The notes under the pieces are model-generated. The model was not told where the DNA came from. It saw nothing but the letters and a program-made list of their open reading frames with translations, and made no database searches. The position numbers and the translations under genes were made by a program. Below are positions 48,894 to 57,185 of a stretch of 64,000 nucleotides of DNA, piece by piece. This stretch comes from an uncultured Bacteroidota bacterium (lineage in GTDB: Bacteria > Bacteroidota > Rhodothermia > Rhodothermales > Salinibacteraceae): NCBI GenBank assembly GCA_913055845.1, contig CAJXKO010000002.1, forward strand, positions 1-64,000, read 5' to 3'. Position 1 is the stretch's first letter. Each line of letters opens with the position of its first letter.

Positions 48894-49955
48894 ATGGCTC
48901 TTTCGCTAACCAGTCTCGTTCAGGATTCTCCCTCGTTCCGCACCCAGGAGGCGATCCGGGAATCCATCCAGGCCGCTTGTGCGCGGCATGAGGACATCGC
49001 GTCGTTCCGGGAACTGGGGACGAGCGAGGAGGGGCGTCCACTATACGGAGTAGCACTGGGCACCGGATCGGTAACGGTCAGCCTCATCGCCGGGAACCAT
49101 GCCGACGAGCCGGTGGGCCCCGAAACGCTTCGGGCCTTTGTCCTGAATGGACTGGCGCGTCGTCGAAAGATGGAACCGTGGCTGCGGCGGTTTCGGTTTG
49201 TCATAGTGCCCCATACCAATCCCGACGGCGAGGCCCGCAACCAACCGTGGATTAAGCAGTGGCCTGATCCGGAGGCCTACCTCCAGCACGTGGTGCGCGA
49301 GCCGCCGGGCCGCGATCTAGAGTATGGCTTTCCTGAGATGCGTCCCGAGAACAAGCACGTCTCGTCGCTTCTCCGCGAGTATGGTCCGTTCGACCTCCAC
49401 GCCAGCCTGCACGGCATGTCGGCGGGGGAAGGGGCCATGCTCCTCATCAATCGGCCCTGGACCTTCCGCACGCAGCGCCTCCGGGACGACTTTGTGGCGG
49501 CGGCCGCCGCCCATGATTTGCCGATGCACGACCACAACCGGAAGGGGGAGAAGGGCTTCTTTTGGATTGAACCGGGCTTTCAAACCACCCCGCGGGGCGA
49601 TGCCATGCGTGCCTTCTTTCGGGCGCAGGGCGATAGGGCGATGGCCCAGCGGTTCCACGACAGCTCGATGGAGTTTGTGGCCTCTCTGGGGGGCGATCCG
49701 CTGGCGCTTGTAACGGAGCTCCCGCTGTTCTGGCTCTCCAAGGCCCAGGCACACCCCGAACATCGACCGACCCAGTATTTAAAGCTGCGCGAGCGATTGC
49801 CTGAAATGAAGGCGCGGCTCGAACGAGGGGAAAATATTGACGCGCTGCTCGCGCCGTTTGACCTTCGTCCTGTGTCACTCCGCACCGCAATGCACCTCCA
49901 GTTTCGGGCTTTGGAGTTGGGGTGTCGGGCCATCGCTCCCGACGCCACGCCGTAA
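48894..49955 (+). CDS. M14 family zinc carboxypeptidase-like protein
   Basis: The 353-residue protein has the M14 pattern: IAGNHADEPVG for the HxxE zinc site, HTNPDGEARNQ, FDLHASLHGM for the third zinc ligand, and a late TELPLF with the catalytic Glu. These enzymes remove C-terminal residues or similar groups. There is no signal peptide, so it is probably cytosolic. The substrate is unknown. Confidence 0.82.
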   Translation: MALSLTSLVQDSPSFRTQEAIRESIQAACARHEDIASFRELGTSEEGRPLYGVALGTGSVTVSLIAGNHADEPVGPETLRAFVLNGLARRRKMEPWLRRFRFVIVPHTNPDGEARNQPWIKQWPDPEAYLQHVVREPPGRDLEYGFPEMRPENKHVSSLLREYGPFDLHASLHGMSAGEGAMLLINRPWTFRTQRLRDDFVAAAAAHDLPMHDHNRKGEKGFFWIEPGFQTTPRGDAMRAFFRAQGDRAMAQRFHDSSMEFVASLGGDPLALVTELPLFWLSKAQAHPEHRPTQYLKLRERLPEMKARLERGENIDALLAPFDLRPVSLRTAMHLQFRALELGCRAIAPDATP

Positions 49956-50010
49956 ATACGGCGCGTTCTGGTGTCGTTGTCGCTCCTTTCCATGATTGCT
50001 CAGATGTCCC

Positions 50011-51075
50011 ATGTCTGTTCTGCTTTACGGCGCCTACGGCTACACTGGACGCCTCATTGCCCAAGAAGCCGTTGACCGCGGACTCCGTCCGGTCCTGGCG
50101 GGGCGGAACGCCGAGGCACTAGGGGAAATGAGTGACGCCCTGGACTGTCCGGTCCGGGTCGTTTCCCTTTCGGCCCCGGAGCGTCTCCGAGAAGCGATCG
50201 GCGACGCGACCGCGGTGCTGCACTGTGCAGGACCGTTCGTGCGCACAGGGCCACCGATGGTGGAGGCCTGTCTGGACGTGGGGGCGCACTACCTCGATCT
50301 GACCGGAGAGATGGATGTCTTTCGGCGCCTGGCGGGACGGGACGCGGACGCCACGGCGGCGGGTACGATGTTGTTACCCGGCATTGGGTTTGACGTGGTG
50401 CCCAGTGACTGCATGGCGAGCTTTGTGGCAGACCAGGTGCCTGAGGCCACCACGCTGGAGGTGGCCCTCTTTGCCCAGGGCGATGTTTCGCGGGGGACTC
50501 TCAAGACCCTCATCGAGCAGATGGGTCGGGGAGGCCTCGTGCGGCGGGCAGGATCCCTGCGTGAGGTTCCGCCCGGGTGGGCGAGTCGAACGGTCGACTT
50601 CGGGGATCGGGAGCGGCGTGTGATCTCGGTCCCGGAGGGCAGTGTCGTCACGAGTGGATACTCTACGAGCGTGCCCAACGTCACGGCCTACCTGGCCCTG
50701 CCGTCCATTGTCCGCGCGCTCCTCCGCGCCAGTCGGTACGCACGGGGGCTGCTCACCTGGCCGCCCCTCAGGCAGTTGCTGCATCGCCTCGTGGAACAGC
50801 GACGGCCCGGCCCCACGCCCGAGCAACGACACCGTGGGCGGACTGTGGTTTGGGCGTCCGCCCGGAAGCCTGGCGACGGGAGGGCGACGGCCCGCCTCCA
50901 GGGCCCCGAGGCCTATACGTTTACGGCCCGGGCCGCGGTTGAGGCTGTGCAACGTGTCCTGCAGGGCACTGCGCCTCCTGGCTACCAGACGCCCTCGACG
51001 GCGTTCGGTACCGATTTTGTGCTCGACGTCCAGGGTACGAAGCGGACGCTCGTTGACTCCTCCACGTCCAGGTGA
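50011..51075 (+). CDS. Saccharopine dehydrogenase-like / trans-acting enoyl reductase family protein
   Basis: The 354-residue protein starts MSVLLYGAYGYTGRLIAQEA, a nucleotide-binding fold of the saccharopine dehydrogenase/trans-enoyl-reductase group, with VLHCAGPFVRTGPPMVEACL, HYLDLTGE and LPGIGFDVVPSDC. Such NAD(P)H enzymes act on lipids or amino acids; the substrate is not known. An in-frame TTG at 49996 is a less likely start. The next frame on the same strand is a small membrane protein. Confidence 0.8.
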   Translation: MSVLLYGAYGYTGRLIAQEAVDRGLRPVLAGRNAEALGEMSDALDCPVRVVSLSAPERLREAIGDATAVLHCAGPFVRTGPPMVEACLDVGAHYLDLTGEMDVFRRLAGRDADATAAGTMLLPGIGFDVVPSDCMASFVADQVPEATTLEVALFAQGDVSRGTLKTLIEQMGRGGLVRRAGSLREVPPGWASRTVDFGDRERRVISVPEGSVVTSGYSTSVPNVTAYLALPSIVRALLRASRYARGLLTWPPLRQLLHRLVEQRRPGPTPEQRHRGRTVVWASARKPGDGRATARLQGPEAYTFTARAAVEAVQRVLQGTAPPGYQTPSTAFGTDFVLDVQGTKRTLVDSSTSR

Positions 51076-51124
51076 GCGGGCCTGCCTGATCTTTGCTCCT
51101 CGTTCCTCAACGCTCCGTGCTCCC

Positions 51125-51418
51125 GTGCCTGCCTCGTCGCCCGACCGTTCCGCCGAGCCCCCAGATTGGCCCGTCGTATCCGCCCTGTACGCCGCCCTGC
51201 TCCTCGGGATTGGGGGCATGCTCTACTGGGGGGACTACCGCAATGCTGCCTGGCTCACGCTGATTGGTACGGGCGGCGGGCTCACGGCTTACGGACGGCT
51301 GCTCGACTCTCAGGAGGCGCCGGAGGCAGGACGCCGCTGGAAGTGGGCCGCCGGGGTCGTGTACGGCGTCTTTTTTCTCTGGGCGGGCGCGGTACTGGCC
51401 CGTGTGCTTCTTCGTTGA
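51125..51418 (+). CDS. Small three-span membrane protein, unknown function
   Basis: From a GTG at 51125 the frame gives 97 residues. Hydrophobic segments are near [36 protein letters not shown] and [21 protein letters not shown] later ATG at 51218 is a possible start. No family recognised. Confidence 0.5.
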   Translation: MPASSPDRSAEPPDWPVVSALYAALLLGIGGMLYWGDYRNAAWLTLIGTGGGLTAYGRLLDSQEAPEAGRRWKWAAGVVYGVFFLWAGAVLARVLLR

Positions 51419-51579
51419 CGGCGGAGAAAGGAAGAGAGATTTGCGGACCGCAGAACAGGCAGTCTGGGGACGAGAACTTCCCAGGAACCGAAAAACAAAG
51501 ATCCGAGCTTTGTCGTTCGATCTGTCGCCAACACGGAGAAACATCTCAGACTATTCACCCACAAATCCCCGACTTGACT

Positions 51580-52197
51580 ATGGCTTTTGAACTTCCCGAT
51601 TTGCCCTACGACTACGACGCCTTGGAGCCGCATATCGACGAGCGCACGATGCGGATTCACCACGACAAACACCATGCGGGTTACACCCGAAAGCTGAACA
51701 ACGCCCTTGAGGGCCACGACGACCTGCAGAAGCACTCCATTGAGGAGCTACTTGCGGGCATCGACTCGCTCCCTGCCGACGTGCAAACCCCGGTGCGCCA
51801 GAACGGCGGCGGCTTTTACAACCACCGCCTGTTCTGGACCACTATGTCCCCCGACGGCGGTGGCACGCCGAGCGGCGATCTTGCCGATGCCATTGACGAC
51901 ACGTTTGGCTCCTTCGAAGACTTCCAGGAACAGTTCGCGAACACCGCGACCGGCCAGTTTGGAAGCGGCTGGGGCTGGCTCATCGCGGACCCGAGTGGCG
52001 ACCTCTCGCTGACGAGCACGCCCAACCAGGACAACCCCCTGATGGAGGGGCACACCCCTATCCTCGGGGTGGACGTCTGGGAGCACGCCTACTACCTCCA
52101 TTACCAGAATGAGCGCGGCCGGTACGTGGACGCGTGGTGGAACGTCGTGGATTGGAATGCTGTCGCCGACAACTACGACGACATCGTCACGGCGTAG
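51580..52197 (+). CDS. Superoxide dismutase (Fe or Mn)
   Basis: The 205-residue protein has the Fe/Mn-SOD ligands and motifs: [39 protein letters not shown] and [21 protein letters not shown] (the DVWEHAYY signature). It removes superoxide in the cytosol. Whether Fe or Mn is used cannot be read with confidence. ATG 51580 matches the family. A terminator follows. Confidence 0.96.
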   Translation: MAFELPDLPYDYDALEPHIDERTMRIHHDKHHAGYTRKLNNALEGHDDLQKHSIEELLAGIDSLPADVQTPVRQNGGGFYNHRLFWTTMSPDGGGTPSGDLADAIDDTFGSFEDFQEQFANTATGQFGSGWGWLIADPSGDLSLTSTPNQDNPLMEGHTPILGVDVWEHAYYLHYQNERGRYVDAWWNVVDWNAVADNYDDIVTA

Positions 52198-52248
52198 TCA
52201 GTTTTCGTGTCTCCGTCAGCCCATAGGGGCTGGCATTCGGTTATGCAC

Positions 52249-52279
52249 GAGGGGATGGCCACGCGGCCATCCCCTCTTT
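52249..52279 (+). terminator. Intrinsic terminator after the superoxide dismutase gene
   Basis: GAGGGGATGGCC and GGCCATCCCCTC form a 12-bp stem with a four-base loop, followed by TTTGTG. It lies 51 bases past the SOD stop and faces the DJ-1 gene. Confidence 0.8.
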
Positions 52280-52312
52280 GTGTTGAAGGAATATCTGAAT
52301 CTGAGCGTCGGT

Positions 52313-52837
52313 TTAGGCTTCCTTCAGCGCCTGGATGAGGGTTCGGCAGAAGGCTGGAATGTCTTTCACGACACGGCCCCACACCAGGTGGTCTTCCTGA
52401 AAGGCCGGTTCGTCCACCCACTCGGCACCGGCGTTTACCAGATCGTCTCTGATTCCCTGACTCCCTGTGGCGCGGCGTCCCTCCACGATGCCTGCGGAAA
52501 TGCCCACCAGTCCTGCATGGCAGATTTGCGCCACAATCTGTTTCTGGGCATCCATTTGGGCCACGAGTGTCGTTACGCCTTCGTCGCGACGCAACTTGTC
52601 GGGGGCCCAGCCGCCCGGCACGACCACCGCGTCCAGACGGTCTGGGTCAAGGGTCCGGGCGGCGACCTCGGTCGTGGCGGTCAGGCCGTGCTTGCCCGTG
52701 AAGGTGGTGTTGGCTTCGCGCCCAGCCACGACGACGTCGGCACCTTCTTCGCGGAGTCGCATCGTGGGCACCCAGAACTCAAGGTCTTCGAAGGACTTGT
52801 CGACGAGGACGGCAGCGCGATGGTCGGAAAGATCCAT
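52313..52837 (-). CDS. DJ-1/PfpI family protein
   Basis: The 174-residue protein has FEDLEFWVP with the helix Glu, LDAVVVPGGWAPD, and the nucleophile Cys106 in AQICHAGLVGISAG. Members act as proteases, deglycases or chaperones in stress response. It is convergent with the SOD gene, and both may serve oxidative-stress defence. Confidence 0.92.
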   Translation of the reverse strand: MDLSDHRAAVLVDKSFEDLEFWVPTMRLREEGADVVVAGREANTTFTGKHGLTATTEVAARTLDPDRLDAVVVPGGWAPDKLRRDEGVTTLVAQMDAQKQIVAQICHAGLVGISAGIVEGRRATGSQGIRDDLVNAGAEWVDEPAFQEDHLVWGRVVKDIPAFCRTLIQALKEA

Positions 52838-53005
52838 GGTGTGCAGAGCAGACGGTTGGTTTTTGGAATGAGTTGATTCTGTTATTGCAAATCGTCAGTG
52901 CTGTTCTTGTTGGTAGGAACAGGAGGGGCAACCCTCAATCATTGGGCGCATGGAGGAGTTTGCGCTGGGACAGGAAAAAGACGCGGTTCGTCACTCACAG
53001 GAAAC

Positions 53006-54310
53006 CTACCGGTCAATGATCGGGGTGATGAGGCTGGAGGGCTGTGCATTGGGCACGAGCACGACCACATCGAAGGCCCAGAGCATGCGTTCAAGGGCTG
53101 GAGGTGGGTCCAGCGGGCCCTCATGCAGGAGCGGGTGAATGGCGGTGAGGTTGAACAGCATGGGCTCGTCGTCCAGCACTTTCGCGAACGGAGCTTGTCT
53201 CTCCTGCCAGCAGTCCACCGTGCCCGCGGGAAAATCGCGCGCCGTCGAATTGGGCCCGCAAAAGACGGCCACGTTCAGCGCCGTTCCGCCCGATTGCTCC
53301 GCAAGCGCCACGGCGAGATTCCCAACATCCAGTACATTGTTGGGGGTAAGTCCTTTGTACGCATGCCGGCCACCGACTTTGATCACCACCTGGGGGGCAT
53401 CGTCACGTTTCGCATCGGACCGATGGAACTCCCGTTGCAAATTGCGTCGAAGGTAGCGGGCTCGAAGCTGGTTCGATCGGTAGTTTTTGGTGTCGTTTAT
53501 GCGGTAGATTTCAGTACTTGTCGCCAACTCGTCGAGAATCCGCTGGGCTTCGTCCACGCCCTCGAAGTAGGACCCAAGTGAATCAAAGGCGGTTCGAGGG
53601 TACCTCATCAGTGGGAAGGGCATGCTTGATGGAATGTGGCGTAGGGCCGGGTCGGTAGTCGAGTCGGATCGGCCGGCGGTTCGAGTAGCGGCGAGCGCCC
53701 GCCGGGCTTCAGCGGTCGGGGCCCGTTTGGCCAGTCGGTCCATCGCAAGCTCTGTGGCGAAGGCAAAGATCTGGTCTAAGCCCCAGAGAGGGCGCTCTGA
53801 CGCGCTATTCCGGACAAAATTCCGAATCAGGTCCCGTTCTGGCTGCAGGGCATAAAACGGAATCGACGCGGGCCGTCGCTCGATAAAAGTCGTGTAGGTG
53901 GAATCCAAGGCCCGGAGAGAATCAGTCATGAGATCTGCGGTCCAGGGGCTTACCTCCAGGGCCAGATGGTCCACTTCGCCGGTGGTTTGCAGGTCTTCCA
54001 AGAGCGCACCCATGATGGCCGGAATCTCTTGCGTGCCATGCATCTCGCCGAGTGTGATCAGTGTCGCTGCCTTCGCCTGTTCTCGAAGCCACCTTCCGCC
54101 ACTGCCGTGGAGCGATCCGTTTCGAGTGCGGAGCGGATAGCTGTGTTCTCGGAGCGCCTCCTCAAGAGAAATCGATGAGGTGTCGGTGTCCGAAGGGGTC
54201 TGCGCGCGGGAGAGTCCCGGTTGGAAGACCCCGACAAGAACCGCGAGTAAAAGGACTCTGAGTGGGGAACGGAGACTGAATTCTGGATTTAGGAGGCAAT
54301 CATATCTCAT
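53006..54310 (-). CDS. Exported ChaN/EreA-like protein
   Basis: The 434-residue protein starts MRYDCLLNPEFSLRSPLRV and has a signal peptide to about residue 35 (LSRAQ). The motif TLITLGEMHGTQEIPAIM and LALEVSPW resemble the haem-binding/EreA-like ChaN fold, with later VVIKVGGRHAY. These are exported proteins of uncertain catalysis. ATG 54310 was chosen to place the signal peptide first. Confidence 0.7.
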   Translation of the reverse strand: MRYDCLLNPEFSLRSPLRVLLLAVLVGVFQPGLSRAQTPSDTDTSSISLEEALREHSYPLRTRNGSLHGSGGRWLREQAKAATLITLGEMHGTQEIPAIMGALLEDLQTTGEVDHLALEVSPWTADLMTDSLRALDSTYTTFIERRPASIPFYALQPERDLIRNFVRNSASERPLWGLDQIFAFATELAMDRLAKRAPTAEARRALAATRTAGRSDSTTDPALRHIPSSMPFPLMRYPRTAFDSLGSYFEGVDEAQRILDELATSTEIYRINDTKNYRSNQLRARYLRRNLQREFHRSDAKRDDAPQVVIKVGGRHAYKGLTPNNVLDVGNLAVALAEQSGGTALNVAVFCGPNSTARDFPAGTVDCWQERQAPFAKVLDDEPMLFNLTAIHPLLHEGPLDPPPALERMLWAFDVVVLVPNAQPSSLITPIIDR

Positions 54311-54406
54311 GGGCGCACTGAAGCTGGGACGGGACTGGGTGCATCGCGAGGTGTAGCAGATGGCGGCCTGTACGGTTTGACGGCTGACCACCGATGGGCT
54401 CCGCCG

Positions 54407-54931
54407 TTATGGACGGTCGTACACGTCGTCGATGAAGTCCTTGAACCAGCGGGGCCGTGCAAGCAGCACATACGCCACCAAGAATGGAACAATGGGCACC
54501 ATGAACAGCGTGAGGTCCAGGGCGATGAGGCCAAAGGCAATCAGCCAAATCTGTTGCTTGGAAATGGCAGGAAGATAGACCGTTAGCAGTGCACGGACTA
54601 AGTAGACGTGTCTCCGCGGCGAACGTTGCGCGACGGCTTCCGGTGTGGGGGCGCATGGCTCGGAAAGCCTTAACTTGGCCACCGACGCAACGCTTCCGAC
54701 CGGAAGGTACAACTTGGCCGCCTCGTACGCCTCCGATGGTCCGCTGATCTCGCCCGCCTGGACCCGGTCCAGCGCGACCTTCCACACGGGAATGACCTCC
54801 CGCATGTGGTCGGCGTGGGTCTTGCCAGGGGGGAGCCGACCAAGGGGGATTCCGTGAAACTGCTCGCCCCTGTTGTTCAGCCGGAAGGTCACCCAGCCGG
54901 AGGGAATTGTATCGGGGGCGACGGCCGCAAA
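54407..54931 (-). pseudogene. Cupredoxin-like remnant plus short membrane segment
   Basis: On the minus strand, the open frame from 54931 reads FAAVAPDTIPSGWVTFRL then NNRGEQFHGIPLGRLPPGKT, the middle of a periplasmic cupredoxin-like domain. An in-frame TAG at 54932-54934 sits directly before it, so the N-terminal part (signal and first strands) is missing. A GTG at 54892 is the only nearby start. Further on, residues such as LIALDLTLFMVPIVPFLVAY form a membrane segment unlike the first part. It looks truncated and joined by deletion. Confidence 0.45.
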
Positions 54932-55013
54932 CTAAGCGGATCCCGTCCCTACGTTTTCGGGGATGAAGGATGAGGTTTCTTCCCCTCCAGCCGCCCAGAT
55001 AAGATTTAGGCAG

Positions 55014-55329
55014 ATGTCGAGAGCGCCGACGAGGCCGCCTGTGGATTGGGCCCGGACCGTCGAGCGCTCCGACGGCCAGACCCCGCCGCTGTCTCTGGAC
55101 GGCCTTTGGGGCACTGGGCCGTCCTTCGGAGGAATGGACGGCATACCTGGCGGAGATCTGTGACGACCCGTGCATTCGTCCGGAGGTGCAGTCGCTTCTC
55201 GATTCGGCCGAGAACGCCACCGCGTTCTTCAAAGACCTGGGGGCAGGGATGCTCGAGCGGTCCGCAGCGGCCTTCCGTCGGTCGTGGCGGCGTCGGCGGG
55301 CTCGGGCGTTGGAGGCAACTGCGGAGTAA
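55014..55329 (+). pseudogene. Shifted N-terminal remnant of a Ser/Thr kinase gene
   Basis: In one frame (ending at TAA 55327-55329) the sequence gives EEWTAYLAEICDDPCIRPEV then QSLLDSAENATAFFKDLG. This lines up with residues 20-60 of the intact kinase at 57186-59972 (KRAAYLEEACEEEAIRKEVR, SLLDTETQAEEFFGRL). An upstream ATG at 55014 is in another frame (VDWARTVERS), as if a frameshift occurred. The kinase catalytic domain is absent after it. It appears to be a decayed paralogue. Confidence 0.5.
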
Positions 55330-55505
55330 CGCTCCTCCCGGCACTCGTCGCGCAAGCGATTGAGAGGGATCCCGAGACCAAACAGGGACGGAGTAGAAAT
55401 TGCCCGCTGGTTCCGATGAGGCTAGGCTTGACGCAGGATGTGGAAGCTGTATGGATCGGCCCATCCCAGCGACGAGCCCCGATCCACGCGTCGCGAGGTC
55501 TCGCG

Positions 55506-56969
55506 TCACGATGCACTGCCCACCGCCGCACTCCGATGGGCCCGGCTGATAAGCTTCCATTTTTCAGTCCGAAACCGATAGTAAATGACCGCCGCGGGCA
55601 CGGCCGTTTCCACGAACAGCGTGCCGTAGAGGCCCCAGATGCCGAGGGGGGTGACCGCCCCGAGGTAGGCCAAGGGAAGGGCAAACCCGAAAAGCCCCAG
55701 GAGTTGGCCGTAGAAGGGCCAGGTCGTGTCGCCACTGGCGCGGAGCGGGCCCATGGCCCCGTTCATCACCCCCCAGAGGAGCACGCTCACGCAGGCCGCC
55801 CGGATGAGCGCGGTGGTTGTATCTCGTACTACCGCCTCAGACACGAAGAGGCCGCTCACGGGATGGGCCACCAGGAAGACAGCTACGGCGACCACCACGT
55901 ACGCGGCCACCGTGAAACGAAGCGTATCGCGGGCATAGGCGTCGGCCGCCGGCTCGCGCCCGGCTCCCAGCGATTGCCCGACGAGGCTGCTGGAGGCGAG
56001 CCCGAAGCCCCAGCCGGGCGTGTTCATGAGGGCCCGCACGCGGAGTGCCACCACGAAGGCCGCCACCACGTCGGCCCCGAACAGGCCCACGATGGCGAGA
56101 AGCGGAAACTGCCCGCCGTTCTGTGCGACCTTTCGCAGCGCTAGGGGCGTCGAGATGCGGGCCAGGTGCCGGGCGTCCGGCCGGTTCCAGTAGGGGGCCC
56201 GCCAGTTGATCTGGACCGGGAGGGGCCCGATGCCCGGCAGTCGGCCCTGTGCCAGGCCCCAACCCAGGATGACCACCCCACCGATGCTACCAATTACGGT
56301 CCCCAGGGCCGCGCCGACTACCCCGAGGTGAAAGACAAAGATCAAGACCGCGTTCACCCCGACATTCACCACCGCGCCCCCGGCCCGCACAATCATCGGG
56401 GTCCACGCGTCGTCCGCCCCAATGAGGGTGCGGCTGCCGATCAGGTTGAGCGCCGAGAAGGGCATTGCCAGGCTTGCCACTTGAAGGTAACGGGTGCCGT
56501 AGGCGATAGCCTCGTCGCCCGTCCCGATGAGCCGGATCAGCGGCTCCGGGAGGGTCCAGAACACGACGACCAGCGGCAGGGTGACCAGGAGAGCCGCCAC
56601 CACACTTACCCGCACCGCCCGCCCAATCTCGTCGTAACGCCCCGCCCCGTATCGTTGCGACACGAGGCTGATGGTTCCACCGGCAATGCCCCCCCCAAGC
56701 ATGAAGGTCATCGTCCAGTACGGGACGCCGTAGCCCACGCCTGCAATGGCGGCCGGACCGAGGGCAATTCCCACCATGCCCACGTCGGCGGTGGCCTTCG
56801 ACATCCGGGCCAGGCCCGTCACAATGCGGGGCCATGCGAGTTCGGCGATGCGACGGGCCCGCGATCGGTCGATGAGGTCTAGGCGAGCGAGCAGGCGCCC
56901 GATCTGTTCAATGATGGCGCGGACCGGGTTGAGCAAAGGCGCAAGACGGTGACCGATGAGGGGAGTCAA
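55506..56969 (-). CDS. MATE family efflux transporter
   Basis: The 487-residue protein has about 12 hydrophobic segments. Typical features are GTISLVSQRYGAGRYDEIGR and the repeat-like GLASSSLVGQSLGAGREPAA later, both matching the MATE pattern of internal duplication. It should export organic cations or drugs using a sodium or proton gradient. Substrate unknown. An N-terminal cytosolic region of about 40 residues is longer than usual. Confidence 0.9.
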   Translation of the reverse strand: MTPLIGHRLAPLLNPVRAIIEQIGRLLARLDLIDRSRARRIAELAWPRIVTGLARMSKATADVGMVGIALGPAAIAGVGYGVPYWTMTFMLGGGIAGGTISLVSQRYGAGRYDEIGRAVRVSVVAALLVTLPLVVVFWTLPEPLIRLIGTGDEAIAYGTRYLQVASLAMPFSALNLIGSRTLIGADDAWTPMIVRAGGAVVNVGVNAVLIFVFHLGVVGAALGTVIGSIGGVVILGWGLAQGRLPGIGPLPVQINWRAPYWNRPDARHLARISTPLALRKVAQNGGQFPLLAIVGLFGADVVAAFVVALRVRALMNTPGWGFGLASSSLVGQSLGAGREPAADAYARDTLRFTVAAYVVVAVAVFLVAHPVSGLFVSEAVVRDTTTALIRAACVSVLLWGVMNGAMGPLRASGDTTWPFYGQLLGLFGFALPLAYLGAVTPLGIWGLYGTLFVETAVPAAVIYYRFRTEKWKLISRAHRSAAVGSAS

Positions 56970-57185
56970 AACAGTTCCCGGGAGATGACCTCTCGTTCTT
57001 CTGGCTCTATCTCCCGACCACAGAGACTCGCACGAAATTGGGGTTGTTCGCTCTTAGAGGACTACACGGCAGGGAGCGACCGAGGAATAACCAAGTTCTG
57101 GCATTCCGCTCACGTGGTCTTGATGGAGGATGCGGAGAAGGGAAAGCCGGTACGCCCTTACGAGATCTTTTTCCCGATCACGCAG

